Source: Pseudaminobacter soli (ex Li et al. 2025) (lineage in GTDB: Bacteria > Pseudomonadota > Alphaproteobacteria > Rhizobiales > Rhizobiaceae). Taken from it: DNA of 64,000 nucleotides. The position numbers and the translations under genes are program-made. The notes below the pieces were generated by a model. It was not told where the DNA came from. It made no database searches and saw only the letters and a program-made list of their open reading frames with translations. Positions 18,397-30,566 of this stretch are shown piece after piece. The stretch spans positions 100,044 through 164,043 of the forward strand of contig NZ_PXYL01000012.1 in the NCBI RefSeq assembly GCF_003012705.1. The letters are read 5' to 3'. Each line of letters starts with the position of its first letter. The first letter of the stretch is position 1.

Positions 18397-21033
18397 TCAG
18401 AGCCTCCGGGTCACCATCTCGACGCGGAAGCACTCGATGATGTCGCCCTGGCGGATGTCTTCGTAGTTGGCGAAGGCCATACCGCATTCCTGGCCGACCG
18501 GCACTTCGGACACTTCGTCCTTGAAGCGCTTCAGCGTCTTCAGCGTGCCTTCGTGGATGACGACGTTGTCGCGGATCAGGCGTACGCCCGCACCACGCTC
18601 CACCTTGCCTTCCGTGACGCGGCAGCCAGCGACCTTGCCGATCTTGGTGATGTTGAACACCTCGAGGATCTCGGCATTGCCGATGAAGGTCTCGCGACGC
18701 TCCGGCGACAGCAATCCCGACATCGCATCCTTGATGTCATCCACAAGGCTGTAGATGATGCTGTAGTAGCGGATGTCGATGCCAGCAGCCTCGGCGGCCT
18801 GACGTGCTTGCGGGTTGGCACGCACGTTGAAGCCTATGATCACGGCGCCCGAGGTCTCGGCGAGCGAGACGTCGCTCTCGGTGATGCCACCGGCACCAGC
18901 ATGCACGATACGCGCACGCACCTCGTCGGTGCCGAGCTTGTCGAGTGCGGCCACGATCGCTTCCACCGAGCCCTGCACGTCGGCCTTGATGACCAGCGGG
19001 AACTCCTTCAGGCCGCTGGACTGCAGCTGCGACATCATATGCTCCAGCGAGCCGCGCTGGCCGGCATGCCGTGCGGCAGCCTTGTCGCGCGCCTTGCGCT
19101 GGCGGTATTCGGTGATCTCGCGGGCCTTGGCCTCGTTGTCGACCACGGCAAAGCGATCGCCTGCCTGCGGCGTGCCCTGGAGACCCAGGATTTCCACCGG
19201 CGTCGAAGGCAGCGCCTCCTTGATGTGATCGCCGCGATCGGTGACCAGTGCGCGCACCCGGCCCCATTCGTTGCCGGCCACGACGATGTCGCCGACCAGC
19301 AGGGTTCCGGTCTGCACCAGCACGGTGGCGACCGAGCCGCGCCCCTTGTCGAGCTTGGCCTCGATGATCACGCCTTCGGCCGTGCGGTTCGCATTGGCCT
19401 TGAGGTCGAGCACTTCGGCCTGCAGCAGGATCGCCTCGAGCAACTTGTCGAGATTGGTGCCCTTGGTCGCCGAAACCTCGACGTCCAGAACTTCACCGCC
19501 CATCGATTCGACGAACACCTCATGCTGCAGAAGCTGGGTACGCACCTTCTGCGGGTCGGCGGACGGCTTGTCGATCTTGTTGATCGCCACGATGATTGGA
19601 ACACCGGCCGCCTTGGCGTGGCTGATGGATTCGATCGTCTGCGGCATCACGCTGTCGTCGGCCGCAACCACGAGGATCGCGATATCGGTTGCCTGTGCAC
19701 CACGGGCACGCATCGCCGTGAAGGCGGCGTGGCCGGGGGTGTCGATGAAGGTGATCTTCTGGCCGTTCTTTTCGACCTGATAGGCACCGATGTGCTGGGT
19801 GATGCCGCCGGCTTCGCCCGACACCACATTCGCATTGCGGATGGCGTCCAGCAGCGAGGTCTTGCCGTGGTCGACGTGGCCCATAATGGTAACGACCGGC
19901 GAACGCGTCTCCATGTCCTCCGGACGATCCGGGATGTCGAACAGGCCTTCCTCGATGTCGGAATCCGCGACACGGCGGACCGTGTGGCCGAATTCGGCGG
20001 CCACCAATTCGGCCGTGTCGGCGTCGATGACATCACCTGGCTTCAGGATCTGGCCCTGCTTCATGAAGAACTTGACGACGTCCACGGCACGTTCGGCCAT
20101 ACGGCCCGCCAGTTCCTGGACCGTGATGGTCTCAGGCAGGACGACTTCGCGCGAAATCTTCTCGCGCGGCTCCTGATGCATGGCGCGCTTGAACTTCTCC
20201 TGCCGGCGACGCATGGCCGACAGCGAACGCGCACGGGCGGAATCACCATCGTCCGAGGTTGCGGTGTTGAGCGTCAGCTTGCCGCGGCGGCGATCGTCTT
20301 CGCCCTTGGTCTTCGTCGGGCGCGCGACCTCGGGGGCAACGACACGCTTGGCCGGGGCGCTGGCAGCGCCGGCACCAATGCCACGCGGCGAGGGAGCACT
20401 CTTGCTCTTCACCTCGGGCTCGCGTTCATCAGCGATCTCGATCTGTTGCGGCGCACGGCGGCGGGCTTCGTCCTCGGCGCGGCGGCGGGCTTCGGCCTCG
20501 GCCTGAATGCGTGCTTCTTCCTCGGCCTGACGACGGGCCGATTCCTCACGCTCGCGGCGGCGGCGCTCATCCTCTTCCTGGCGGCGCTTGGCATCCTCGG
20601 CGGCGCGGGCGCGGTCTTCGGCCTCGCGAGCAACCGCGTCCTCAAGCGCACGACGACGTGCTTCCATCTCGCTCGACGACAGTTCGTTCAGCACCATGCC
20701 CGAACGTTCGTTCGAGGAAGTGGGCCTGGGAGCGGACCTGGGAGCGGGGGAAGGAGCGGGCCTCGGCGCAGGGCGCGGAACCTCGCGTGCCACGGGCGCA
20801 GGAGCCGGCTGCGGCTTCGGGGCATGCACCACCGGCGCGGCCGCGACAGGCTCCGGCTTCTCGCCGGGAATGGTGAACTTGCGCTTCTTGGTCTCGACGA
20901 CGACCGACTTGGTGCGTCCGTGCGAGAAGTTCTGACGCACCGTGCCCTGCTCAACGCCGGGACGCTTCAACGTCAAGGTCTTCTTCGTGTTGACGCTCAA
21001 AGTGTTGTCGTCACCCGATTTCGTATCGCTCAT
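18397..21033 (-). CDS. infB: Translation initiation factor IF-2
   Basis: GTPase that delivers initiator fMet-tRNA to the 30S subunit. It has 878 residues. A long, low-complexity N-terminal third rich in Glu, Arg, Ala and Pro (residues about 60-230) precedes the G domain with [32 protein letters not shown] and AINKID; domains II-IV follow. The first bases overlap the 3' end of the upstream ylxR-like gene by 4, a coupled arrangement. Confidence 0.97.
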   Translation of the reverse strand: MSDTKSGDDNTLSVNTKKTLTLKRPGVEQGTVRQNFSHGRTKSVVVETKKRKFTIPGEKPEPVAAAPVVHAPKPQPAPAPVAREVPRPAPRPAPSPAPRSAPRPTSSNERSGMVLNELSSSEMEARRRALEDAVAREAEDRARAAEDAKRRQEEDERRRREREESARRQAEEEARIQAEAEARRRAEDEARRRAPQQIEIADEREPEVKSKSAPSPRGIGAGAASAPAKRVVAPEVARPTKTKGEDDRRRGKLTLNTATSDDGDSARARSLSAMRRRQEKFKRAMHQEPREKISREVVLPETITVQELAGRMAERAVDVVKFFMKQGQILKPGDVIDADTAELVAAEFGHTVRRVADSDIEEGLFDIPDRPEDMETRSPVVTIMGHVDHGKTSLLDAIRNANVVSGEAGGITQHIGAYQVEKNGQKITFIDTPGHAAFTAMRARGAQATDIAILVVAADDSVMPQTIESISHAKAAGVPIIVAINKIDKPSADPQKVRTQLLQHEVFVESMGGEVLDVEVSATKGTNLDKLLEAILLQAEVLDLKANANRTAEGVIIEAKLDKGRGSVATVLVQTGTLLVGDIVVAGNEWGRVRALVTDRGDHIKEALPSTPVEILGLQGTPQAGDRFAVVDNEAKAREITEYRQRKARDKAAARHAGQRGSLEHMMSQLQSSGLKEFPLVIKADVQGSVEAIVAALDKLGTDEVRARIVHAGAGGITESDVSLAETSGAVIIGFNVRANPQARQAAEAAGIDIRYYSIIYSLVDDIKDAMSGLLSPERRETFIGNAEILEVFNITKIGKVAGCRVTEGKVERGAGVRLIRDNVVIHEGTLKTLKRFKDEVSEVPVGQECGMAFANYEDIRQGDIIECFRVEMVTRRL

Positions 21034-21722
21034 TCCATATCCTCTGCGGCGTCATCTTCGTCAGCAATTGCCGCAAACATTGCCCGGTCTTCCGAGGATC
21101 CGCCCCGGTATCGGTCAAGCGCAACCATGCGCTTCTGAACCGCTCTTCCCGCGTCGTCAGCGAGAACGGCTGCATGTATCACATTTGTGGCCCCCAATGC
21201 CAAACTCAAATCGGCTTCCGAAAAAAGTTTGTAAGCATAGGTCTCGGGCCCACCAGCATATGCTGTGGCCCGTCGCGCCTGAGTAATCTTGCGCAGGCCA
21301 TCTTCCGCCGCCTCTTCAGCATGAAGAACGAGAAGCGCACGGCCGCTGCGGACGGTACTTTCCACCTTTGTAGCGCCGAGTGCAACGGCGCCGGCCTTTC
21401 GAGCAAGGCCCAAGGCGCCAAGCGCCGACTTTGCAAGGAGGCTGTCGACCATCGCGCCGAGGTCCGGCGGCAAGATGACATCCTTCTTAAAAACGCGGGC
21501 AAAGAGATTTTTGCCCGCGGCCTTGTCTACATGTAGGCGATCAGCGGTGACCCAGCAACCTCGACCGGGAAGCTTTCTCTTCAGATCGGGAACGACCACG
21601 CCATCTGGCGCGACGACGAAACGGATGAGTTCATCCGGCTCGGCGGTCTTGCGCGTGACGATGCAGGTGCGATCGTTCATCTCGTCCAAGGTCATATCCG
21701 GGTTGATGCGCGGCCACCTCAC
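21030..21722 (-). CDS. YlxR-type RNA-binding protein with L7Ae-like C-terminal part
   Basis: A 230-residue protein in the nusA-infB interval. The N-terminal part ([10 protein letters not shown]...DELIRFVV...LPGRGCWVT) is the YlxR/DUF448 nucleic-acid-binding domain. The second half, [28 protein letters not shown], resembles the ribosomal L7Ae/L30e-like fold. In Firmicutes these are two separate genes (ylxR, ylxQ); in alphaproteobacteria they occur fused. The GTG at 21722 overlaps the nusA stop (GTGA); ATGs at 21695 or 21680 are alternatives. Confidence 0.85.
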   Translation of the reverse strand: MRWPRINPDMTLDEMNDRTCIVTRKTAEPDELIRFVVAPDGVVVPDLKRKLPGRGCWVTADRLHVDKAAGKNLFARVFKKDVILPPDLGAMVDSLLAKSALGALGLARKAGAVALGATKVESTVRSGRALLVLHAEEAAEDGLRKITQARRATAYAGGPETYAYKLFSEADLSLALGATNVIHAAVLADDAGRAVQKRMVALDRYRGGSSEDRAMFAAIADEDDAAEDME

Positions 21723-23311
21723 TCACCGGTGGCTTCGGCTTCGCCTTCTTCGGCGACAGCCTCTTCCTCGGTGATCCAGCCGGCCTTGAGACGCGCGGCC
21801 ATGACCATCTGCTCGGCATCGGCGCGGGTAACGCCGAAGCTCGCCAGAACGCCCGGATAGAACTTGGTTTCGCCGTCCTTGCGCTCCTTCCAGCCGACGA
21901 GGTCGTCGACCGCATAACCGGCGAAGTCCTCGACCGTCTTCACGCCGTCCTCGCCGAGTGCCACCAGCATGGCGGTGGTGATGCCCGGAATTTCGCGCAG
22001 CTCGTCGGCAACGCCCAGCTCGTTGCGCTTGGCGTCATGCTCGGCCTCGATACGGTCGAGATATTCGCGGGCGCGCTGCTGGATTTCAGAGGCGGTGTCC
22101 TCGTCAAAGCCGTCGATCGACGAAATCTCGTCGGAGTCGACATAGGCGACTTCCTCGACGCTGGTAAAACCTTCCGAAGCCAGCACCTGACCGACCATCT
22201 CGTCGACGTTGAGGGCTTCCATGAAGAGCGTTGAGCGCTCGACGAATTCCTTCTGGCGACGCTCGGACTCTTCCTGCTCGGTCAGGATGTCGATGTCCCA
22301 ACCGGTGAGCTGCGAGGCCAGGCGCACGTTCTGACCGCGGCGACCGATGGCCAGCGACAGCTGATCATCCGGCACCACGACTTCGATGCGCTCGGCGTCT
22401 TCGTCGAGAACGACCTTGGCGACTTCCGCCGGCTGCAAAGCGTTGACGATGAAGGACGCGGCCGAAGGCGACCACGGAATGATGTCGATCTTTTCGCCCT
22501 GGAGCTCGCCAACGACGGCCTGGACGCGCGAACCGCGCATACCGACGCAAGCGCCGACGGGATCGATCGACGAGTCACGGCTGATAACGGCGATCTTGGC
22601 GCGCGAGCCCGGATCGCGGGCCACCGACTTGATCTCGATGATGCCGTCGTAGATTTCCGGCACTTCCATGGTGAACAACTTCGCCATGAACTGCGGATGC
22701 GTACGCGACAGGAAGATCTGCGGGCCGCGCTGTTCGCGGCGCACGTCGTAGACATAGGCGCGGACGCGGTCGCCGTACTTGTAGCTTTCGCGGGGGATCA
22801 GCTCGTCGCGACGGATGATCGCCTCACCACGGCCGAGGTCGACGATGACGTTGCCATATTCGACGCGCTTGACCGTGCCGTTGACGATCTCGCCAATGCG
22901 ATCCTTGTATTCGTCGTACTGACGATCACGCTCGGCCTCGCGCACCTTCTGCACGATGACCTGCTTGGCCGACTGGGCGGCGATGCGGCCGAAATCCATC
23001 GGCGGCAGCTGTTCGGCGATGAAGTCGCCGAGTTGGGCATCGGGATTGCGCTCGCGCGCCGAGGAAAGCGCGATCTGCGTCGCGTAGTCCTCGACGGTCT
23101 CCACGACTTCCATCAGCCGCTGCAGCTTCATCTCACCGGTCTGAGGATTGATGTCGGCGCGGATATTGGTTTCCTGGCCGTAGCGCGAGCGTGCGGCCTT
23201 CTGGATCGCATCGGCCATCGCAGCGATGACGATCTGCTTGTCGATCGACTTTTCACGCGCGACCGCATCGGCGATCTGCAGCAGTTCAAGTCTGTTCGCA
23301 CTGACTACCAT
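21719..23311 (-). CDS. nusA: Transcription elongation/termination factor NusA
   Basis: RNA polymerase-associated factor for pausing, termination and antitermination. It has 530 residues: N-terminal polymerase-binding domain, S1 domain (IVNGTVKRVEYGNVIVDLGR), two KH domains (RDPGSRAKIAVISRD...GMRGSRVQAV and LAIGRRGQNVRLASQLTG), then acidic C-terminal AR/HhH repeats. The start at 23311 (MVVSANRLELL) has GGGAGA upstream and matches family N-termini better than 23329. Second gene of the rimP operon. Confidence 0.96.
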   Translation of the reverse strand: MVVSANRLELLQIADAVAREKSIDKQIVIAAMADAIQKAARSRYGQETNIRADINPQTGEMKLQRLMEVVETVEDYATQIALSSARERNPDAQLGDFIAEQLPPMDFGRIAAQSAKQVIVQKVREAERDRQYDEYKDRIGEIVNGTVKRVEYGNVIVDLGRGEAIIRRDELIPRESYKYGDRVRAYVYDVRREQRGPQIFLSRTHPQFMAKLFTMEVPEIYDGIIEIKSVARDPGSRAKIAVISRDSSIDPVGACVGMRGSRVQAVVGELQGEKIDIIPWSPSAASFIVNALQPAEVAKVVLDEDAERIEVVVPDDQLSLAIGRRGQNVRLASQLTGWDIDILTEQEESERRQKEFVERSTLFMEALNVDEMVGQVLASEGFTSVEEVAYVDSDEISSIDGFDEDTASEIQQRAREYLDRIEAEHDAKRNELGVADELREIPGITTAMLVALGEDGVKTVEDFAGYAVDDLVGWKERKDGETKFYPGVLASFGVTRADAEQMVMAARLKAGWITEEEAVAEEGEAEATGE

Positions 23312-23351
23312 CTTGGTCTCCCTGAACAACGCCGGCTGGCCGGCCGTTCAA

Positions 23352-23987
23352 TCACTCTTCGGTTTCGGTTTCGTCTTCCGCGCTGTCTTCGTCGACTTCT
23401 TCGCCGCGGCGTTTCTTGGCTTCCTTGCGCGCCTTGTTGTCCTTGCTCAGCGCATCGCGGATCAGATCGTCGGTCAAGATCAGCCTTGCGTCGGCGATCG
23501 TCTCAAACGGAATCCGCACCGTCGGCTCCTCGCCATAGGCAGGCTGGTCGCGCTCGATCACCACGCTTTCCTCGTCCGCTTCGCCGATCCGGCCGCGGAA
23601 GCGCTTGCGATCAGCAACAAGGATGGAGGTCTCGAGCTTCACCAGATGGCCGGCCCAGGTCGTGAAATCGACCTTGCGCACCAGCGGGCGATCAATGCCG
23701 GGCGACGAGACTTCCAGATGGTAGGCCTTCTCGATCGGGTCATCGACATCGAGAACAGGCGAAACCGCGCGGCTCACCTCTTCGCAGTCCTCGACGGTCA
23801 TCGTGCCGTCCTCGCGCTCGACCATGATCTGCAGCGTCAGGCCGTTCTGGCCCGAGAGGCGCACGCGAACCAGCCGGAAGCCGGTGGCGCGCAGCACAGG
23901 CGCGATGATCGCCGCCACGCGTGCGTCTACGCCGCTCTCGCGGATGATACGGTCGTCGCCTTCGATATTGCCAGTCTCTGCCGTCAT
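23352..23987 (-). CDS. rimP: Ribosome maturation factor RimP
   Basis: Assists 30S assembly. It has 211 residues with the family core [22 protein letters not shown] and [20 protein letters not shown]. The C-terminal tail is long and highly charged. First gene of the rimP-nusA-ylxR-infB-rbfA-truB operon; a promoter and a terminator-like hairpin lie in its leader. Confidence 0.95.
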   Translation of the reverse strand: MTAETGNIEGDDRIIRESGVDARVAAIIAPVLRATGFRLVRVRLSGQNGLTLQIMVEREDGTMTVEDCEEVSRAVSPVLDVDDPIEKAYHLEVSSPGIDRPLVRKVDFTTWAGHLVKLETSILVADRKRFRGRIGEADEESVVIERDQPAYGEEPTVRIPFETIADARLILTDDLIRDALSKDNKARKEAKKRRGEEVDEDSAEDETETEE

Positions 23988-24014
23988 TCTGCTTCCAGGG
24001 CTGAAGCCGGTAAC

Positions 24015-24045
24015 AAAAAAGAGCGGGACCGGATGGACCCACTCT
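24015..24045 (-). terminator. Leader attenuator (intrinsic terminator-like hairpin) before rimP-nusA
   Basis: Read on the minus strand, AGAGTGGGTCC pairs with GGTCCCGCTCT (one mismatch and one G-U pair, ATCC loop), followed at once by six T. It ends 28 bases before the rimP start and lies downstream of the candidate promoter. Transcripts from that promoter would therefore meet it before the first gene. That is an attenuator layout, plausible for feedback by NusA. Confidence 0.65.
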
Positions 24046-24073
24046 CCGTCATACCGACCAAGAATTTGAAACT

Positions 24074-24102
24074 TACATAGCCCAAGGTCCGGCCGTTTTC
24101 AA
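24074..24102 (-). promoter_or_regulatory. Candidate promoter of the rimP-nusA-infB operon
   Basis: On the minus strand TTGAAA (24102-24097) and TATGTA (24079-24074) are separated by 17 bases. The position upstream of the leader hairpin fits a housekeeping promoter for the operon. Confidence 0.5.
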
Positions 24103-24235
24103 GCCCGCGACGGCACCGCCAACAAGGGAAATCCACCAATGTGCGGGCCGCATGGCTGCCCTGCGCGGCACGCTCTGGCGCTTTCGGCCGGCATCAGCTA
24201 TTTATGCTGCAGTGCAACATCAAAAGGAAATTATC

Positions 24236-24400
24236 ATGTTTACCCGCCAGCGTAACTCCAAGCTGGGCGAACTCTTCATGCTTCTCGGCAACGCGATCGC
24301 CGCAGCCTCGGCAGTATCGCACGGTCGCCAGACCTATGCCGGCAACCTGCACCGTCTCGGCCTCGACGCCGAGGAATTCCGCAGGATTAACCGCTTCTAA
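24236..24400 (+). CDS. Small basic protein, possibly DUF1127-like
   Basis: A 54-residue protein, MFTRQRNSKLGELFMLLG onwards, with a strong ribosome site (AAAAGGAAA) before the ATG. The layout (hydrophobic/Ala-rich helix, then RQTYAGNLHRLGLDAEEFRRI) is like the short DUF1127-type proteins frequent in rhizobia, where the last part reads as an arginine-rich helix ending in a Leu-Gly-[Ile/Leu] turn. Assignment is tentative. An in-frame start at 24152 was rejected for lack of a ribosome site. Confidence 0.6.
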   Translation: MFTRQRNSKLGELFMLLGNAIAAASAVSHGRQTYAGNLHRLGLDAEEFRRINRF

Positions 24401-24543
24401 TCGCGAAAATACCCGTCCGGGTTCAATCCTCGTCGGCGAACCGCGCCAGCTCTGCGCCCGTACGATGAGGCGCATGACTGCGACAGCTGCAATGAACAGC
24501 CGCCCAGCCGCAGACTGCGCATTCGTCGGCGTAGCGAAAGACG

Positions 24544-25251
24544 CTAAGCCGGAACCTTCAGGAAGGTCAGATAGGCCGAACGGCGCCCTTCCCTGACGGC
24601 CTTTGCCTCGTAGCGCGTGCGGATCCAGCCCTCATAGGGGGTATGCCAGTCGGCAGCGCTGTCAGCTTGCCATTCGAACGCCTGATGGGCGCGGCAATGC
24701 TGCAACGTCCAGTTCACATAAGTGTCGATGTCGGAGGCAAAGCGGAATTTCGCTCCCTTCGCCATCACACGGGCGAAGCGATCAAGATTGGCCCTGCCGA
24801 CGAAGCGACGCTTCCAGTGCCGCTTCTTCGGCCAAGGATCCGGATAGAGCAGGTCGATGCCGGAAATGGTGCCTTCTGGCAGCCAGTCCAGCACCCGCAC
24901 CGCATCGTCATCGTAGACCCGCAGGTTGGGCAGCGGCTTTTCCGCCATCGTCGTCATCAGGCGCGCCATGCCGTTGACGAACGGCTCGACGCCGATGAAG
25001 CCCGTACCAGGGTGCTGCGAAGCCATGTGATAAAGGTGCTCGCCGCCGCCGAAGCCGATCTCCAGACGGACATCTGCAACGGGAGCGGAGAAGAGGGTGC
25101 GAACATCCGCCGGCGCGGGCTCGGACAGGTCAAGCCCGTATTTGGCAAGCCCCGCATCGAGCGCCGACGCCTGGTAAGGCCGGATGGTCTTGCCATGGCG
25201 CCGCCCGAAAAAAGCTTCGCTCGAGCGGCTGGGCCGTGTTTCAGCATTCAT
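24544..25251 (-). CDS. trmB: tRNA (guanine-46-N7)-methyltransferase
   Basis: Methylates G46 in the variable loop of tRNAs with SAM. It has 235 residues. The SAM site is [11 protein letters not shown] near residue 64; the family motif [17 protein letters not shown], holding the catalytic Asp region, is near residue 133; [12 protein letters not shown] closes the family core. It lies 35 bases after metK in the same direction, so the SAM-making and a SAM-using enzyme are probably co-transcribed. Confidence 0.95.
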   Translation of the reverse strand: MNAETRPSRSSEAFFGRRHGKTIRPYQASALDAGLAKYGLDLSEPAPADVRTLFSAPVADVRLEIGFGGGEHLYHMASQHPGTGFIGVEPFVNGMARLMTTMAEKPLPNLRVYDDDAVRVLDWLPEGTISGIDLLYPDPWPKKRHWKRRFVGRANLDRFARVMAKGAKFRFASDIDTYVNWTLQHCRAHQAFEWQADSAADWHTPYEGWIRTRYEAKAVREGRRSAYLTFLKVPA

Positions 25252-25286
25252 GACAAGAAGTCCGGTAGTTGCGGCGGCCTGAGAAC

Positions 25287-26567
<1,281 letters not shown>

Positions 26568-26726
26568 GGGTGTCCCCTCTTGAAAGAACGAGCGGCAGGA
26601 TGCCGCATTTGGCCAGACACCGTTAGCGAACCCGCGCGGAGCCAGTCAAGCTCGGTTTTTTCGTGGATCAAGCCCTTCGTGGAATTGGCGACCTGAAATC
26701 GGCGACCTTGCGCCGGTCGCCGCGGG

Positions 26727-27146
26727 TCAGTCGTCGTCCGCGGCAAGTGCCTTGACGAGCTCGATGATCTTGCGACGAACCTTGACATCAGAGATCTTGA
26801 AGAACGCACGGTTGAGTTGAAGGCCTTCTGGGCTGGTGACGAAATCCAGGCCAAAACCGGAGGAAGATTCTTCGGCGAAACCTTTGCCAGACGCCCCATC
26901 CTGGCTCGGGAAGTCCTCGAAAAAGAAGGAAACCGGCACGCCAAGGGTCGAAGAAATGGCCTGAAGTCGACTTGCGCCGACGCGGTTCGTGCCCTTCTCA
27001 TACTTCTGTATCTGCTGAAAGGTTATTCCAAGCTGTTCGCCGAGATTTTCCTGGCTCATTCCAAGCATATTTCGACGTAGTCTTATCCGGCTTCCGACAT
27101 AAACGTCCGTCGGATTGGGCTTCTTCTTATTTTCCTTTTCGTTCAT
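26727..27146 (-). CDS. XRE/Cro-like HTH regulator next to metK
   Basis: A 139-residue DNA-binding protein. The helix-turn-helix is RIRLRRNMLGMSQENLGEQL...FQQIQKYEKGTNRV at residues about 19-57; the C-terminal half (GFGLDFVTSPEGLQLNRAFFKI...) is a short alphaproteobacterial-type extension without a recognised sensor domain. AGGAAG precedes the ATG at 27146. The lnt / XRE / metK order is conserved in rhizobia. Its targets are unknown; control of metK is a natural guess only. Confidence 0.85.
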   Translation of the reverse strand: MNEKENKKKPNPTDVYVGSRIRLRRNMLGMSQENLGEQLGITFQQIQKYEKGTNRVGASRLQAISSTLGVPVSFFFEDFPSQDGASGKGFAEESSSGFGLDFVTSPEGLQLNRAFFKISDVKVRRKIIELVKALAADDD

Positions 27147-27249
27147 GTCTTCCTCGCCGCGCTCCGGCTTTTTCTGCTTTCTTTTCCATCCGGCGGCGAG
27201 AACGCCCACATCCCCCGTCTCGCCAAGATCGCCTTTTTAGGGCGGCGTA

Positions 27250-27278
27250 CTATGATTCTCTAATATATAAAGTGTCAA
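27250..27278 (-). promoter_or_regulatory. Candidate promoter of the XRE regulator
   Basis: On the minus strand a perfect -35 TTGACA (27278-27273) is followed after 17 bases by TCATAG (27255-27250), within an A/T-rich stretch unlike its surroundings. The -35 overlaps the lnt stop codon, so the regulator can be read independently of lnt. Confidence 0.5.
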
Positions 27279-28867
27279 TTCAGGCGCTGACGTTGTCCAA
27301 ACCCCATTCCAACCCCAAGAGCGCCGACAAAAAACAGGATGACCAAACCGTTAAAGCGATTGCCGCCCAATAGCGTCGCGTCGTGACCGCCAATCGGAAC
27401 AGTGGCATCGATGGTGCCGCGGGTGTTCACCGACAGGGCATCAACAATACGACCTCGCTGATCCACCACCCCGGAAATCCCTGTATTGGCTGCGCGCACC
27501 AGCGGCAGCCCTGTTTCCACGGCGCGGATCTGCGCCTGACGGAAATGTTGATAGGGGCCCGGCGTGTCGCCAAACCACGCATCATTTGTAACATTTACAA
27601 TAATATCAGTTGACGCAACGTCAACTGCTACCAGATCGGGAAAAATGATTTCATAGCAGATGAAGGGTAGTGTCCTGACGCCGCCAGGCAGCGAGATCGC
27701 GTGCCGCTCATTCCCCGGCGCCAGATTCATCGGCCCGGCGACCAACTGCTCCAGCCCGAAGCGTCCGAGCAGATCGGCAAAAGGAATGTACTCGCCGAAT
27801 GGAACGAGGTGGACCTTGTCGACCGCATCGACGATTTCGCCGGCATCGTTGATGGCGACGACCGAATTGTAATAGCGGGCCTCGCCCTTACCCGAAATGC
27901 CGGCCTCTCCGCGCATTGCGCCGGCAATCAGCATCTGTCCGCGATCCAGGAGATCGCCCAGCGCGACGAGAGCGTCGGGACGTTCGGTGAAATAGAACGG
28001 CACCGATGTCTCGGGCCAGAGGATGAGCTCCGGCTTGGCGCCGCCGCTTTCGGGCGGCTGCCCGGACAGGTCCAGCATCGTGCGGAAGATGCGGTCGCGC
28101 ACGCCGGCATCCCATTTCTCGCTCAGATCGATGTTCGGCTGGACGATGCGGACCGCAACGCTGCGCCCGTCTGCTTTCACGGGAACCGAAAGCCGCCAAT
28201 ATCCGAAGCCGACATGCGCAGCGACCAGCAGCACGGCAAGCGCCAGGCCCGCCTTGAGGTGGCGCTGCCCGGCCAAGAGTGCGGGCATCGCAAATACAAA
28301 CACGGCCAGCGCGTTCATACCGACCAGGCCGATCACCGATACGCTCTGCATCAGGAGCGGCACCGGCATCACCGCATAGCCGATCGCATTCCACGGAAAG
28401 CCGGTGAAGAGGAACATCCGCAGCCATTCGGCGAGCCCGAAGCCGAAGGCCAGGGCGAAGATACGGCCGATACCGTTACTCCAGGCCAGGCGGGCGACCA
28501 GACAGGCAAACCCGTAGAAGAACGCGAGAAGGGCTGGAATTCCCATGACGGCCAGCGGCAGCGCCCAGCCGAAGCTGTCAGCCTCGACCAGCACCGCCCC
28601 GCCGATCCACCACAGACCCGCAAGGAAATAGCCGAAGCCGAACCACCAACCGGTGGCAAATGACGGCAGCATGCGCCGGAGAGGTCCCGCAGAGGCGGGA
28701 GCGGCGGCACCGTCGAGCAGCCAGACAAGAACCGGAAACGAAACGAAGCAGGCGGCGAAGAAGTCGTATGGCGCCTGCGCGAAAGTGGCCAGCGCGCCGG
28801 CCAGGAATGCCGTGAGTGCCCGCCGCCAACCCCACAGCAAAATTATCCGCCCTGCTAGGCGCTCCAT
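27275..28867 (-). CDS. lnt: Apolipoprotein N-acyltransferase
   Basis: Inner-membrane enzyme that adds the third acyl chain to lipoproteins. It has 530 residues: about six to seven N-terminal membrane segments, a periplasmic nitrilase-fold domain and a last membrane helix. The catalytic triad is readable as Glu in [11 protein letters not shown], Lys in [12 protein letters not shown] and Cys in [13 protein letters not shown]. The start at 28867 (MERLAGR) was chosen over 28912. It follows corC, as in many Gram-negatives. Confidence 0.95.
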   Translation of the reverse strand: MERLAGRIILLWGWRRALTAFLAGALATFAQAPYDFFAACFVSFPVLVWLLDGAAAPASAGPLRRMLPSFATGWWFGFGYFLAGLWWIGGAVLVEADSFGWALPLAVMGIPALLAFFYGFACLVARLAWSNGIGRIFALAFGFGLAEWLRMFLFTGFPWNAIGYAVMPVPLLMQSVSVIGLVGMNALAVFVFAMPALLAGQRHLKAGLALAVLLVAAHVGFGYWRLSVPVKADGRSVAVRIVQPNIDLSEKWDAGVRDRIFRTMLDLSGQPPESGGAKPELILWPETSVPFYFTERPDALVALGDLLDRGQMLIAGAMRGEAGISGKGEARYYNSVVAINDAGEIVDAVDKVHLVPFGEYIPFADLLGRFGLEQLVAGPMNLAPGNERHAISLPGGVRTLPFICYEIIFPDLVAVDVASTDIIVNVTNDAWFGDTPGPYQHFRQAQIRAVETGLPLVRAANTGISGVVDQRGRIVDALSVNTRGTIDATVPIGGHDATLLGGNRFNGLVILFFVGALGVGMGFGQRQRLN

Positions 28868-28941
28868 GCGCGACCCCTCATCGCGAGAATCACGCAAAAG
28901 ATTTAGCAGCAACAGGCCATCGTTCCAAACGTTGTCGGCAC

Positions 28942-30015
28942 TCAGGCCTGCTCAGTACGAGGCAAGCGGCGGCGTCGCTCGCCCTTCTGGCTATGCACGA
29001 TCCGCACGCGCTTGACGCGGCGCGGATCGGCGTCGAGCACATGGAATTCGAAGCCGGGGATCGCCTGGACGACTTCGCCACGGGTCGGCACGCGGCCGAG
29101 CGCGTTGAAGATCATGCCGCCGATCGTGTCGACATATTCGCTATGCTCGCCGGGCGTGAACTCCTCGCCGATCATCTTGGCAACATCATCGATCTCGGCC
29201 TTGGCGTCGACCACATAGATGCCCTCGGCCGTCTGGGTAATCAGCGGCTCTTCGTCGTCATGTTCGTCTTCGATGTCGCCGACGACCATCTCGACGATGT
29301 CTTCCAGAGACACCAACCCGTCGGTGCCGCCATATTCGTCGATGACCAGCGCCATCTGCGTACGCGAGGCCTGCATGCGCGCCATCAGGTCCGATGCCAG
29401 CATCGAAGGCGGAACGAAAAGCACGGTGCGGATCAGATTGAGCTCGCCCAGCGTGCGTGCGAGATCGACATTGGCAAAGTCCAGCACGGCGCCGGTAGGC
29501 GGCTTCTTCGTCTGCCGGCCCTTCTTTGTGCGGGCCAATTTGGTGATATGGGCCAGCACGTCGCGGATGTGCACCATGCCGCGCGGGTCGTCGAGCGTTT
29601 CGGAATAGACCGGCATGCGCGAATGGCCCGACTGCTCGAAGAGCACCATCAGATCGCCCAGTGTCGTCGTGATTTCCACCGCCTCGATATCGGCGCGGGG
29701 TACCATCACATCCTCGACGCGCACTTCGCGCAGCCGCAGGATGTTGTTGAGCATCGCCCGCTCGCCGGGCGAAAACCCTTCCGCTTCGGTGCTTTCTGCC
29801 AGCGCGTCCGTCAGGTCATCGCGCAGGCTGGATCCGTTTCGGTGCTTGAAGAGGCCGGCCAGGCGTCCGAACAGCGAGGGGCGGTCATGGGAGTGATCGC
29901 TTGCTGCACTGCTCGGCTTCGTACTGGGACTAGGTCCCTCTTCGGCGCTTTCAGGCCCGTTGGGCGCGCCCCCGACGTCCGATCTGGCGGCGGCGGTATC
30001 TGGGTTTTCGTTCAT
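28942..30015 (-). CDS. CorC/HlyC-type CBS-domain protein
   Basis: A 357-residue soluble protein: a variable N-terminus, a CBS pair ([16 protein letters not shown]...[13 protein letters not shown] and [36 protein letters not shown]) and a C-terminal CorC_HlyC domain ([19 protein letters not shown]). Such proteins are linked to magnesium/cobalt efflux or to membrane transporters; the DUF21 membrane domain of full-length relatives is missing here, as in E. coli CorC/YbeX. It sits between ybeY and lnt, the conserved ybeZ-ybeY-ybeX-lnt order. Confidence 0.9.
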   Translation of the reverse strand: MNENPDTAAARSDVGGAPNGPESAEEGPSPSTKPSSAASDHSHDRPSLFGRLAGLFKHRNGSSLRDDLTDALAESTEAEGFSPGERAMLNNILRLREVRVEDVMVPRADIEAVEITTTLGDLMVLFEQSGHSRMPVYSETLDDPRGMVHIRDVLAHITKLARTKKGRQTKKPPTGAVLDFANVDLARTLGELNLIRTVLFVPPSMLASDLMARMQASRTQMALVIDEYGGTDGLVSLEDIVEMVVGDIEDEHDDEEPLITQTAEGIYVVDAKAEIDDVAKMIGEEFTPGEHSEYVDTIGGMIFNALGRVPTRGEVVQAIPGFEFHVLDADPRRVKRVRIVHSQKGERRRRLPRTEQA

Positions 30016-30042
30016 CGTCGTCCGGTTGGTTGATCTTGTCTG

Positions 30043-30549
30043 TTACGCGTAAGGATCGGGGATGGCAAGTCTAGCCAGCGCCCGGCGCTCCAGGCCCTCC
30101 ATCTCCTCCGCTTCTGCGTCAGTTTCGTGATCATAGCCCATGAGATGCAAGAAGCCATGGATCACCAGATGAGTAATATGATGTGCGCGCGGCTTGCCTT
30201 CCAGTGCCGCTTCGCGATCGACCGTCTCTGCCGCAAGAATTATGTCGCCCATCATCGGCGGCAATGGCTGGCCGGGCTTGGTCGGAAAAGCCGGGAAAGA
30301 CAGCACGTTGGTCGGCTTGTCCTTGCCGCGCCACTCGGCATTCAACATTTGGATGTGGGCATCATCCGAAAAGACGAGGCTTAGCTCGGTGCCTGTGGGG
30401 ACGGCGGCGCCGGTCTCCGCGACGGCGGCGGCGACGGCAATCCTCGCCAGCGCCTCGAGCTCTTCTTCCGAAGGCCAGCTACCAGCCTCGACCATCAGGT
30501 CGATTTCAACGGGAAGCGCTGCCGCGTTCGGCTCTACAGAATTTTGCAT
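30043..30549 (-). CDS. ybeY: Endoribonuclease YbeY
   Basis: Metal-dependent single-strand endoribonuclease for 16S rRNA 3' processing and ribosome quality control; in Sinorhizobium it also affects small-RNA regulation. It has 168 residues with the zinc motif [18 protein letters not shown] (His-x3-His-x5-His) near residue 130. It lies 17 bases downstream of phoH and 27 upstream of corC in one operon. Confidence 0.95.
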   Translation of the reverse strand: MQNSVEPNAAALPVEIDLMVEAGSWPSEEELEALARIAVAAAVAETGAAVPTGTELSLVFSDDAHIQMLNAEWRGKDKPTNVLSFPAFPTKPGQPLPPMMGDIILAAETVDREAALEGKPRAHHITHLVIHGFLHLMGYDHETDAEAEEMEGLERRALARLAIPDPYA

Positions 30550-30566
30550 GGAGTGCTTTCGGCCAA

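Noticed and set aside
18553..21138. Long plus-strand ORF opposite infB
   Set aside because: Shadow of infB, rich in His, Gly, Arg and Asp without domain pattern.
26568..26726. SAM-sensing riboswitch in the metK leader
   Set aside because: Hairpins exist (GCGACC/GGTCGC, GCGGC/GCCGC), but I found neither the SAM-II pattern nor the SAM/SAH core described for metK leaders of Rhodobacterales. A covariance search would settle it.
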